The translations under genes were made by a program, and so were the position numbers. Below the pieces are notes generated by a model that was not told the DNA's origin, did no database searches, and was given only the letters and a program-made list of their open reading frames with translations. Below are positions 16,955-24,971 of a DNA stretch of 43,635 nt, one piece after another (position 1 is the stretch's first letter; each line of letters begins with the position of its first letter). The DNA lies in assembly GCF_010672525.1 (NCBI RefSeq), contig NZ_JAAHGH010000060.1:1-43635 (forward strand), read 5' to 3'. Origin of the DNA: Okeania sp. SIO2B3. GTDB taxonomy: Bacteria; Cyanobacteriota; Cyanobacteriia; Cyanobacteriales; Microcoleaceae.

Positions 16955-18055
16955 ATGGAAACCGAACTTACGCCTAATGGCAATAACTTGCTCGCCACTG
17001 ATAATGCAGAAGCGATCGCTCTTTCCTCTGGAGAACTCGCTAATTTTCCCGATGGGTTAGCTGCTCTTAGTGGCAACGATACAGTTACGGGGTCTTCAGA
17101 CTCAGAATTCATCCTGGGAAACCGGGGTGAAGATAGTCTTATTGGTGGAGGAGGCAATGATACTTTAATGGGTGGTAAAGACAATGATACAGTAGAAGGT
17201 GGCAATGGTAACGACTTAGTCCGTGGCGATCGCGAAGCTGATGTTGTTAGAGGAGGCAATGGTGGGGATAGTTTATTTGGAGGCAAAAATAACGACCGCC
17301 TCTTTGGCGATGGGGGCAATGATGTTTTATTTGGCGATCGCGATAATGATACTCTCAGTGGTGGTTTGGGACAGGATACTCTCAATGGTGGAGCAGGTAG
17401 CGATGTCTTTGTCTTAGAAAATGGTGCAGGTGTGGATGAAATAGCTGACTTTGAAAATGGTATTGATATAATTCAACTACCCGATGGTTTAAGTTTTGAC
17501 AATATAAGTTTACAAAATAGTCAGCAAAACACTGTGATTATCGATCGCCTCACAGGAGAAACTATAGCGCAAGTAAATAATGTATCTGCGGGGAGTCTCA
17601 GTAGCGCCAATTTTTTATTTGAAGGGGTTCCTCCTACCGAAACAGATAATCAAAATTTCATTAATAGAGTTGTCGATCTGACCAACCAAGAGCGCACCCA
17701 GTTGGGTTTGTCTCCCCTGAGTACAGACCCATTATTAGGTCAGGCAGCGCAAACTCACACAGAGAATATGGCACTACAAGACTTTGTTGAGCATACAGGG
17801 TTAGATGGTTCGTCGGCAGGCGATCGCATTGAAGCTACAGGTTATGATTTTTCAGCTTGGGCAGAAAATATTGCGGCAGGGCAGTTGACACCGGAAGAAG
17901 TAGTAGAAGGATGGATGAATAGTCCAGGACATCGCGCTAACATTCTCGATCCAAATTTGCAGGAAATTGGTGTTGGTTACTATTTCTTGGAAAACGATAC
18001 TGGTAGCGTTAATTTCAATCATTATTGGACACAAGTATTTGGAACGCCTTTGTAG
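16955..18055 (+). CDS. RTX-repeat protein with C-terminal CAP (SCP/PR-1) domain
   Basis: A secreted-type fusion protein. Residues ~35-145 are RTX calcium-binding nonapeptides (GGGGNDTLMGGKDNDTV and similar) ending in GAGSDVFVLENG. Residues ~215-366 are a CAP domain: INRVVDLTNQERTQLGL, HTENMALQDFVEH, AENIAAG, GWMNSPGHRANIL, EIGVGYYF and YWTQVFG. These match bacterial YkwD-like CAP proteins, including the histidines and glutamate of the CAP cavity. There is no N-terminal signal peptide, as expected for type I export of RTX proteins, although here the RTX block is N-terminal rather than next to the C-terminus. CAP domains have varied roles (binding, proteolysis in a few cases), so no activity is claimed. 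The upstream 560-bp MITE supplies almost the entire 5' region. Confidence 0.9.
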   Translation: METELTPNGNNLLATDNAEAIALSSGELANFPDGLAALSGNDTVTGSSDSEFILGNRGEDSLIGGGGNDTLMGGKDNDTVEGGNGNDLVRGDREADVVRGGNGGDSLFGGKNNDRLFGDGGNDVLFGDRDNDTLSGGLGQDTLNGGAGSDVFVLENGAGVDEIADFENGIDIIQLPDGLSFDNISLQNSQQNTVIIDRLTGETIAQVNNVSAGSLSSANFLFEGVPPTETDNQNFINRVVDLTNQERTQLGLSPLSTDPLLGQAAQTHTENMALQDFVEHTGLDGSSAGDRIEATGYDFSAWAENIAAGQLTPEEVVEGWMNSPGHRANILDPNLQEIGVGYYFLENDTGSVNFNHYWTQVFGTPL

Positions 18056-18059
18056 AGGT

Positions 18060-18132
18060 GGAGAGGTGGAGGTGGGGAGGTGGGGAGATGGGGGGATGGG
18101 GAGATGGGGGGATGGGGAGATGGGGAGATGGG
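18060..18132 (+). repeat. G-rich minisatellite (GGGGAGATGGGG steps)
   Basis: GGAGATGGGG / GGGGATGGGG steps right after the RTX-CAP stop codon. The same simple sequence occurs at 35311-35380, before the ethylene-receptor-like kinase. Confidence 0.8.
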
Positions 18133-18217
18133 ATGTCTTGAAGTATTGTCAATTATTGCCTCTATCCCATTTACTGCTGTTTGCCTCTAAACTTTTGACA
18201 CAAATATACCCTTGTAA

Positions 18218-18262
18218 TATCATGTCTGGATAATTAGTGCTCAAAAAAACTTTCTCCTTTTC
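18218..18262 (+). repeat. Single left end of the TATCATGTCCGG element family
   Basis: TATCATGTCTGGATAATTAG followed by CTCAAAAAAACTTTCTCC matches the left half of the element at 23507. No matching right end is found before 18442, so this is probably a partial copy. Confidence 0.5.
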
Positions 18263-18442
18263 CTCATCTTGCTTTTTCCTTCTTGCTTCTTTAAGATATA
18301 ATTTAGAGCAAAATAACTTCCATTTATCAAAATAATTGGGTCTAAAACCCCGCTTTTTAAGGCGAAATATTTTTGGAAGTTTGCTCAAATACCCGTTACA
18401 AAAACAACTTCTGACTTCTGACTTCTAACTTCTGACTTCATT

Positions 18443-19129
18443 ATGGCCCTAGCACCTTTATTTCCTATTTTACATCCAATATTAAAATCGGCTTTTCCTA
18501 ATTGTTTATGGCAAGGAAATACAAAAAAATCAGAAATTACTCTTACTTTTGATGATGGACCACATCCAGAATATACACTTCAATTATTAGAAGTTCTAGA
18601 TAAATATCAGATTAAAGCTAACTTTTTTTGGTTAGGTATATGTATAGATCGTTATCCAGAAATAGCTAAAGCTGTATATGAAAAAGGTCATTGGATTGGT
18701 TTACATGGCTACGAACATATATCATTTCCTAAACTAACCCCTATTCAACTTAAATCTAGTTTAAAAAAAACTGAGCTTTCTATTTATAATGCTTGTGGAT
18801 TAGAAGCAAAATTAGTTTGTGATGTTCGTCCTCCCAATGGTGTATTTCTACCTCAAACTTTAAAGTTATTACAGGAATGGGGATATCGAAATGTTATGTG
18901 GAGTGTAGTACCTGAAGATTGGGTTATACCAGGAATTTCAGTGGTAGTTAATCGAGTAGTTCAACAAACCTCTAATGGTTCTATTATTGTTTTGCATGAT
19001 GGATGTTCTGGCGGTCAAGATGTGGCAACAATAACTGCTGAAATAATTCCGATTTTACTAGAAAAAACTTACAAGTTTATTACTATAGACCAAATGTGGC
19101 AAACAAATAAAACAGATAGAATTAAGTAA
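18443..19129 (+). CDS. Polysaccharide deacetylase (NodB homology domain)
   Basis: Carbohydrate esterase family 4-type enzyme that removes acetyl groups from N-acetylated or O-acetylated polysaccharide. NodB motifs are in order: TFDDGPH (catalytic base and metal Asp), HGYEH (the two metal histidines), RPPNG, SVVPEDW and IIVLHDG. The 228-residue length is little more than the bare domain. The N-terminus (MALAPLFPILHPILKSAFP) is moderately hydrophobic but does not look like a clean signal peptide, so the location is uncertain. The start codon lies right after TTCTGACTTCTAACTTCTGAC simple steps and has no clear ribosome-binding site. It may act on peptidoglycan or exopolysaccharide; the substrate is not evident. 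Confidence 0.9.
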   Translation: MALAPLFPILHPILKSAFPNCLWQGNTKKSEITLTFDDGPHPEYTLQLLEVLDKYQIKANFFWLGICIDRYPEIAKAVYEKGHWIGLHGYEHISFPKLTPIQLKSSLKKTELSIYNACGLEAKLVCDVRPPNGVFLPQTLKLLQEWGYRNVMWSVVPEDWVIPGISVVVNRVVQQTSNGSIIVLHDGCSGGQDVATITAEIIPILLEKTYKFITIDQMWQTNKTDRIK

Positions 19130-19239
19130 CCAAAGATAGACCGATAAATACAGCATACCTCATATTAGTAAGGTACACCATTCGCGGGCAAGATGCCCGC
19201 ACTTGCATTCACTTTGCTCTTCATATTTATACCTCATTT

Positions 19240-19445
19240 ACCGAATTATTAATTATTAATAATTAATAATTAAATAATTCTGGTTTAAAGCCTCCCCTTT
19301 TAAGGGGAAAAAAGCGGTCGAGGGATGGCGAGGTCTCCTCGCCATATCTAATCGACCAAGAGAAGAAATAATATTTCCTGATATTCAATCAAGGACGGTT
19401 TTAACCAGAGGTAATTATCAATTATCCATTATCAATTATCAATTA
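19240..19445 (+). repeat. Family-R dispersed repeat with GGCGAGG hairpin
   Basis: GAATTATTAATTATTAAT, GCCTCCCCTTTTAAGGGG, AGCGGTCGAGGG, the hairpin ATGGCGAGG-TCT-CCTCGCCAT (19325-19345), CTAATCGACCAAGAGAAG, GGACGGTTTTAACCAG, then AATTATCAATTATCC-type steps. This is the most complete copy in the window. Confidence 0.75.
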
Positions 19446-19496
19446 ATGAACTGAAATATCCTGTAGATTTATCATTTTTTTCTTCTTGCTTCTTAT

Positions 19497-19670
19497 ATCA
19501 AGCGTGAAAAAAGAATGTTTAGAATAATCAGGGCTAACAAAAGAGTATACAGGATATTTTTATTCAAAGAAAAATATAAATTACGACCTCAAAAATGGTA
19601 TCAAAGCTATTCATTCTGAATCCTGAATTCTAAGAAATAGCATAGTTATTTGTAGCAAATAATGGCTTTG
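19497..19670 (+). repeat. ~170-bp dispersed repeat, copy 1
   Basis: GTGAAAAAAGAATGTTWMG-AATAA, a variable middle, ATTCATTCTGA, a run of CCTGA steps, then TAGYTATTTGTAGCAAA. Its sister at 35587-35785 has the same order of parts. A third, shorter match is at 13911. The segment GGCTTTGTTGCATGAA that follows at 19664 resembles the end of an IS5/IS903-type element, but no partner end is seen. Confidence 0.6.
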
Positions 19671-19710
19671 TTGCATGAAAGTAGCGTTCTTAACATCCAT
19701 TCCGCAGTTT

Positions 19711-19960
19711 AATCGCTCTGTTTCGCGATTATTGATGTTCTATTTATCTATTGTCCAATAGTTATTGCTCTGCTGAGAAAGCGTTGGCGGAGCCTAGCGG
19801 CAGCTATATCGCTCTGTTTCGCGACTATTGATGTTCTATTTACTATTGTCTTATAGTTAGGGCTGATCGTTCAAACCTCAAAGCTTTTACATATAAAGGT
19901 TTCAGCTTTTTTATTTCCAAGACTGATGTTCTATTTATCTATTGTCCAATAGTTACAGCA
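19711..19960 (+). repeat. Three spaced copies of a ~32-bp repeat
   Basis: TGATGTTCTATTTAYC-TATTGTC and a following AATAGTTA start at 19733, 19829 and 19924 (spacing 96 and 95). The first two are preceded by ATCGCTCTGTTTCGCGA. The DNA between copies is unrelated except for the 24-nt element at 19784. The remaining intergenic DNA up to 20360 holds the MITE at 20081 and no gene. Confidence 0.65.
19784..19807 (-). repeat. 24-nt hairpin-family element inside a HIP1 site
   Basis: On the minus strand: GCGAT, then 24 bases ending GGCTCCGCCAA, then CGC. Removing it restores GCGATCGC. This is the same insertion phase as in the array at 3388, 4042 and 4373, but in unrelated flanking DNA. Confidence 0.7.
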
Positions 19961-20080
19961 GTTTCAGCGCGTTATTGTTGTAGATATAAGGTAATTTTTA
20001 ATTGTTGAAATAAGCCTTTTCTCGTAATCCTGAATAAAACATTCTAAAAAGCACCCATTTTTTGATTGACAAATGTCTAA

Positions 20081-20191
20081 TAGACCTCTCCAAAAATCAA
20101 AAATAAAATCAATTATTATCCATAAATTATTAATTACTTCTCCCTATTGCCCATTGCCTATTCCCTATTCCCTTTTTTCTGTAGATGTCTA
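20081..20191 (-). mobile_element. 111-bp MITE-like element, TAGACATCTC family, copy 2
   Basis: TAGACCTCTCC at one end and the complement of TAGACATCTACAG at the other. The inside has the same parts as 10961-11072 in inverted order: AAAAATAAAATCAATTAT, TCCCTATTGCCCATTGCC and CCTATTCCC steps. Confidence 0.65.
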
Positions 20192-20360
20192 ATGAAAATG
20201 GAACTAAATATAATTTTCTTTGGTCAGAGATAGAATAAACTGGCTAGAATAAGGAATTGTCAGTATGTAATCAAAGCTTTCTTCTCAAGGTATTCTTGAG
20301 TAGTTCAGATGACAAAAGTTGAGCTATTTTTTAGAACTCAAAAGTGGTGGAGGAAAATTA

Positions 20361-23300
20361 ATGATAAAAATTTATAAATGGCATCCTGTAGTTGCTTTAG
20401 TCGTAGCATTAAGTACCATAATCAATTCCAAATTATTTGACCATAAAATTATCAAACCAGCACTTGCTGAAACAACCTTAAAAGATATACAAAATCATTT
20501 TGCTCAAGCTTGTATTGAAGATTTATTAGACCGAAAAATAATATATGGTGACTATGAAAGTCAAACATTTCGCCCTAATGCACCTGTAACTAGAGCGGAA
20601 TTTGCTGCAATGATTACTAGGGCTTTTCCAGATGCAAAATTAGTGCGCGACCCGATTAAGTTTGTAGATATTCCTCAAAATTATTGGGCTTATAATGCAA
20701 TTAAAAAATCTTATGAAATGGGTTTTCTCTCCGGATATATTGGCAAAACTTTTAACCCTACTCTCAAGATTACAAGATGGCAAGTATTAACAGCTTTAAG
20801 TGAAGGATTAAATTATCGAGCAAGTGTATCTGTAGAACGAAATTTAAACGCAATTTTTGAAGATGCAGAAGCAATTCCTGAAGAAGCTAAAAAATCTATT
20901 GCCGCAGCAACAGCAAAAGGTATTGTTGTAAATTATCCAAATGTGAGGAAACTAAATCCTAATCGAGATGCTACTCGCTCAGAGGTGGCTACTTTTCTCT
21001 GTCAATCTATTGCAAATTTTGAAACAAATAATGATAGTTTAGTTTCTAAAGTCCCCTCAGAATACATTGCCAAAATTGATATAGATACTCAATCAACAAC
21101 TACCGCAACTGCACCAGAAACTACTCCAGAATCTACGGCAAATACTAACTCAGAAACTACTCCAGAATCTTCTACAGAAAATACAGAACCACCAGGAATT
21201 GTAGAAAGGTTTGGCAATGGTAATTTACAAGCAGAAATTATTTACGAACAAGCAAATAATACAGATTTAGTAAGTAACTTAAATCTGAAAATTATCAGAG
21301 GTGGAGAAATTATTTTAAATGAACCAATACCAGTTAAATCTTTAGCAGGTGACTCAGAATCTGAGACTGAAATGGAAGTATTAGCAGGTAGATTTGTCAA
21401 AGTACAGTTACTAGACTTAGATGGAAATGGAGAATCAGAAGTATTAGTAGATTTAGTAACTATAAATAATAGTGATGTTGTATTTGATAGTGGTACTTAT
21501 TCATTGATTTATCTCTACGAACCAACACGAAATAAATATTCTATGTTGCGTCATTTCTGGGGAAATGTAAATTATAGACTTACAGATTTAGATCAAGATA
21601 ATATTCCAGAATTTAAAAGTGTTGATGGTAGATTTACCAATGTATTTTCTAATATAAATGATGCTCGATTTCCTATTCGTATTTGGCAGTATCGTCAAGG
21701 AGAAATGTTAGATGTTACTAGGCAATATCCAGTACAAATAAATACTAGCGCTTCAGAACTTTGGCTGGAATTTTATCAGCGTTCTAGTCAAAATCAAAAT
21801 GTCAAAGGAGTTTTGGCAGCTTATCTAGCAAATAAATATTTGTTAGGTCAAAAAGAAGATGGTTGGAAATTAATAGAAAAGGTATATCAAAACAGCGATC
21901 GCGAAGTATATTTTGATAATTTGCGTCAATTTTTAGTAGATAAAGGTTATGATAGCGATCGACAAATTAGAGGAAATGTAGTTGCGCCTGAAAATACTGC
22001 TACAGAAAATAAAGAAACCGTTACCTTTGCGACTAATGATACGGAAGAAATTTCACCTCAAACAACCAGAGAAACAGAAAATACACTGCCACCAAGAACA
22101 CTTACACCAGAAACAACAGAAACAGAAGACAATACTGAAACACAACAACCCGAAATTTCACCTCAAACAACCAGAGAAACAGAAAATACACTGCCACCAA
22201 GAACACTTACACCAGAAACAACAGAAACAGAAGACAATACTGAAACACAACAACCCGAAACTTCACCCCAAACAACCAGAGAAACAGAAAATACACTGCC
22301 GCCAAGAACACTTACACCAGAAACAACAGAAACAGAAGACAATACTGAAACACAACAACCCGAAACTTCACCCCAAACAACCAGAGAAACAGAAAATACA
22401 CTGCCGCCAAGAACACTTACACCAGAAACAACAGAAACAGAAGACAATACTGAAACACAACAACCCGAAACTTCACCCCAAGCAACCAGAGAAACAGAAA
22501 ATACAGAAACTCAGGCAGATATTAATAACGATCTAGTGCTAGCACCAAGGTTAGTTCGCTCTCTATCTAACCCGCAACCAGATTCTGCTTTCTCTGTAAC
22601 CATTAGTTTTGATGGAGAAATATTAGCCAGTAGTCGCGGTCAAGATATCCAACTGTGGAACTTACAAACAGGCAAATTACTAGAGACTTTATCCAGTCAT
22701 CAAGCTAATGTGCGCTCAGTAGCAATTAGTCCAGATGGAAGAACTCTAGCTAGTGGAAGTGGAGATGGCACAGTCAAATTGTGGGATATTCCTACAGGAG
22801 AAATGCTCGTCAGTTTTTTGCATTCTGGCGTAGTCACTGCTGTTGGTTTCACTGCTGATGGCAGAACAGTAATAGGATGCAGCGCCGATCGCGGAATGAA
22901 ATCTTGGGATATTTATACAGGGCGACTACTGCACAGGATGAATGGTACTCAACCTATTGCTTTTGGCGCTGGTGGCCTGCGCATGGCAGCTAGTGGAGGG
23001 CCAAGATTTATTCGACTTTGGAATGCAGAACAAGGGCAACTGCTGAGAAATCTTTCTATACCCAATACAAATAATAATCGTGGCATAGAAGCGATCGCTT
23101 TCAGTGAAGATGGGCAAACTATTGCTCATGCGATGAAAGGAGAAAGTAAGATTTCAGTCTGGGATGTGGAAACCTGGAAAGTACGTTATACTCTAGAAAA
23201 ACATTCTCAGGCAATTAAAGCGATCGCAATTAGTCCAGATGGAAAAATACTTGCTAGTAGCAGTGAGGATGGTAATATTAATCTGTGGGATCTTGGTACG

Positions 23301-23432
23301 GGAAAATTGTTGAGAAGTATCAAAGGTGATGGTGCAATTGTTTTTAGTCCAGATAGCAAACAACTTGTAAGTGTTTCGCAAGATAATCTTATTCAGCTCT
23401 GGCAAATTTATGGGTCTGCGATCGAACAGTAG
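20361..23432 (+). CDS. SLH-domain protein with T/E-rich tandem repeats and C-terminal WD40 domain
   Basis: Large exported surface-type protein, 1023 residues from the ATG at 20361, chosen because GGAGG lies 8 bases upstream; an upstream TTG at 20319 has no such site. A signal peptide (WHPVVALVVALSTIINS ... ALAET) is followed by three SLH modules, residues ~40-215: HFAQACIEDLLDRKIIYG, FRPNAPVTRAEFAAMI, YWAYNAIKKSYEMGFLSGY and NPNRDATRSEVATFL. SLH modules bind cell-wall polymers. A beta-rich middle with an FG-GAP-like LLDLDGNGESEVLVDL segment (~285-520) precedes four near-identical 35-residue repeats. The C-terminal ~290 residues are about six WD40 blades (for example SVAISPDGRTLASGSGDGTV then KLWD). 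WD40 propellers are usually cytoplasmic, so an SLH-anchored one is unusual. It probably serves as a cell-surface binding scaffold; this is inference. Confidence 0.9.
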   Translation: MIKIYKWHPVVALVVALSTIINSKLFDHKIIKPALAETTLKDIQNHFAQACIEDLLDRKIIYGDYESQTFRPNAPVTRAEFAAMITRAFPDAKLVRDPIKFVDIPQNYWAYNAIKKSYEMGFLSGYIGKTFNPTLKITRWQVLTALSEGLNYRASVSVERNLNAIFEDAEAIPEEAKKSIAAATAKGIVVNYPNVRKLNPNRDATRSEVATFLCQSIANFETNNDSLVSKVPSEYIAKIDIDTQSTTTATAPETTPESTANTNSETTPESSTENTEPPGIVERFGNGNLQAEIIYEQANNTDLVSNLNLKIIRGGEIILNEPIPVKSLAGDSESETEMEVLAGRFVKVQLLDLDGNGESEVLVDLVTINNSDVVFDSGTYSLIYLYEPTRNKYSMLRHFWGNVNYRLTDLDQDNIPEFKSVDGRFTNVFSNINDARFPIRIWQYRQGEMLDVTRQYPVQINTSASELWLEFYQRSSQNQNVKGVLAAYLANKYLLGQKEDGWKLIEKVYQNSDREVYFDNLRQFLVDKGYDSDRQIRGNVVAPENTATENKETVTFATNDTEEISPQTTRETENTLPPRTLTPETTETEDNTETQQPEISPQTTRETENTLPPRTLTPETTETEDNTETQQPETSPQTTRETENTLPPRTLTPETTETEDNTETQQPETSPQTTRETENTLPPRTLTPETTETEDNTETQQPETSPQATRETENTETQADINNDLVLAPRLVRSLSNPQPDSAFSVTISFDGEILASSRGQDIQLWNLQTGKLLETLSSHQANVRSVAISPDGRTLASGSGDGTVKLWDIPTGEMLVSFLHSGVVTAVGFTADGRTVIGCSADRGMKSWDIYTGRLLHRMNGTQPIAFGAGGLRMAASGGPRFIRLWNAEQGQLLRNLSIPNTNNNRGIEAIAFSEDGQTIAHAMKGESKISVWDVETWKVRYTLEKHSQAIKAIAISPDGKILASSSEDGNINLWDLGTGKLLRSIKGDGAIVFSPDSKQLVSVSQDNLIQLWQIYGSAIEQ
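22047..22500 (+). repeat. 105-bp in-frame tandem repeats (four full, one partial)
   Basis: The unit TTTCACCTCAAACAACCAG onward starts at 22051, 22156, 22261 and 22366, with a partial fifth from about 22471. It encodes 35 residues beginning SPQTTRETENTLPPRTLTPE. Units differ at very few bases, pointing to recent expansion or gene conversion within the SLH-WD40 gene. Confidence 0.95.
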
Positions 23433-23506
23433 ACATAAGCGTCATTTCAGTTATCAGTTATCAGTTATTAGTTATCAGTAAAAAAGAATGTAGAAACCTT
23501 GAGTTA

Positions 23507-23595
23507 TATCATGTCCGGATAATCAGTTATAAAAAAGCCTTCTCCCTTTGAACCTTTCTTTCCACCAAAGTGTAAGTATTCAAGCGGACATGATA
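23507..23595 (+). mobile_element. 89-bp MITE, TATCATGTCCGG family
   Basis: TATCATGTCCG (23507-23517) and CGGACATGATA (23585-23595) are perfect 11-bp inverted ends. It is followed by TTA and preceded by TTA. Interior: GATAATCAGTTATAAAAAAG and a pyrimidine run. This is the reference short form of the family. The remaining DNA to 23955 has TAACTGA-type repeats on the left (23441-23480) and nothing recognisable on the right. Confidence 0.8.
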
Positions 23596-24042
23596 TTAGG
23601 GAGTGGGGAACAGGGAGCAATAGCAAAGGTTATTTTAACCCTAATTAAAGAGACTGCACATAACCTCTCTACAAGGGTTGCTCGAATAGGAATATTTAAT
23701 TTATGGAAATGTCTAGTAAATTTATATAAGTTTTGATTGGGAGTAGAGTAAACTAAGACGTATTTAGATTTTATGTTCTCTGCTCCCTTTTTCTTTTCAA
23801 AAAAATTGTATAGCAGGGAACCCACACCAAGATAGGCAACAGCTCATCTGTGGGAAAAATATTTCCCTGTTTAAGGTTGATCATCAGTCTATGCCAAACA
23901 CCAACTGGTTTTTTGCTATACTATATATTATATACTTTATTACATACAAAATAGCTTGAAGTCAGAAGTTATGTACTCCAAAATCAAACAATTAACCTCT
24001 ATATTTTCTATATATAATTTGAGTAAACAAATCAATAAAACT

Positions 24043-24936
24043 ATGTTGCGACGCTATTTTATTGGGTATATTCTCCTCTTTGTTGCTGGTTGTACTACAG
24101 TTACAAATAATCAGCCTAGAAACTCTAATAATTCTCTTCTTAAAGATCAAGAAAAACTAAGATTTGCGGTGAGTGGTATTCAAAGTCTAGCAAATTGGCA
24201 GCGTGATTATGCCCCATTTAGAATTGCCTTGGAAGAAGTATTAGAGACAAAAATTGAGTTTGTTCCCATTGATAGTTTGATGGAAGCAACAGCATTACAG
24301 TTGGCTTTAGTAGATATAGTTCTGGCGGGGCCATCAGAATATGCGATTATTAAAGCAAGAACTAATGCAATGCCTATTGTTGCGGTAACACGACCTACTT
24401 ACCGTGCAGTCATCGTCGTCCGTAAAGACAGTGAGATTAAGTCATTAGCTGACTTAAAAGACAAAACAATTGAGTTAGGTAAAATTGGTAGCACGGGGAG
24501 CTATCTTGGACAAATTAAAATGCTGATGGATGCTGGATTAAATATACAATCTGATGTGAACATTCTCAACTCAAAAGAGTATGATTTCAAAGCATTAAAC
24601 AATGGTGAAGCTGATGCGTGGGGAAGAACTTCGCACAGATATGAAAAAACTATGCAAAAAGAAAGTGTCGACCAGAATGATTACCTCCTACTTGCCGAAA
24701 GTCCGCGACTGCCCAATGATGTATTTATTGCTAGTAGCAAACTGGAACCGATGCTGGTGGCAGAAATTCGCGAGCGGATGCTGAAAAATAAGGAAAAAAT
24801 GCTGCAAGCCATCCTATCTATACCACCTTTGCCTTCTAAGTATGAGGGTGGTACCTTGGTTGCTGCTGAAGATAGTGATTACGATATGATTCGCGAGGTG
24901 TATAAAGCTATTGGAGAAGAGAATTTTATTAAGTAA
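24043..24936 (+). CDS. PhnD-like periplasmic binding lipoprotein
   Basis: Solute-binding protein of the phosphate/phosphite/phosphonate (PhnD) type. From the ATG at 24043 the product has 297 residues and starts MLRRYFIGYILLFVAGCTTV, a standard lipoprotein signal with lipobox Cys17. Upstream starts at 23956 (TTG) and 23971 (ATG) stay in frame but would bury the signal behind 24-29 extra residues. The fold shows in LRFAVSGIQSLANWQRDYAPF, KIEFVPIDSLMEATALQL, VDIVLAGPSEYAIIKART, AVIVVRKDSEIKSLADLKDK and KIGSTGSYLGQIKMLMDAG. No transporter permease or ATPase is adjacent. Instead a membrane histidine kinase starts 35 bases later, so the protein more likely feeds a signal to that kinase than an importer. 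The ligand is unknown. Confidence 0.88.
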   Translation: MLRRYFIGYILLFVAGCTTVTNNQPRNSNNSLLKDQEKLRFAVSGIQSLANWQRDYAPFRIALEEVLETKIEFVPIDSLMEATALQLALVDIVLAGPSEYAIIKARTNAMPIVAVTRPTYRAVIVVRKDSEIKSLADLKDKTIELGKIGSTGSYLGQIKMLMDAGLNIQSDVNILNSKEYDFKALNNGEADAWGRTSHRYEKTMQKESVDQNDYLLLAESPRLPNDVFIASSKLEPMLVAEIRERMLKNKEKMLQAILSIPPLPSKYEGGTLVAAEDSDYDMIREVYKAIGEENFIK

Positions 24937-24971
24937 TTAAGAATATATAGTTTACTGATGAGGTACAGAGT

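Noticed and set aside
16936-17417. Other-frame open reading frames over the second RTX gene
   Set aside because: Same cause: periodic RTX codons keep alternative frames open.
19664-19680. GGCTTTGTTGCATGAA as an IS5/IS903 terminal repeat
   Set aside because: No matching right end or transposase frame was found within the following kilobase.
19711-19960. Three regularly spaced ~32-bp repeats as a CRISPR array
   Set aside because: Spacing of about 95 bases is too long, the repeats differ, the first two have extra shared flanks, and no cas gene is near.
21982-22536. Lys/Gln-rich plus frame and Val/Ser-rich minus frame over the 105-bp repeats
   Set aside because: 105 is a multiple of three, so the repeats leave all frames open; the SLH-WD40 frame continues on both sides.
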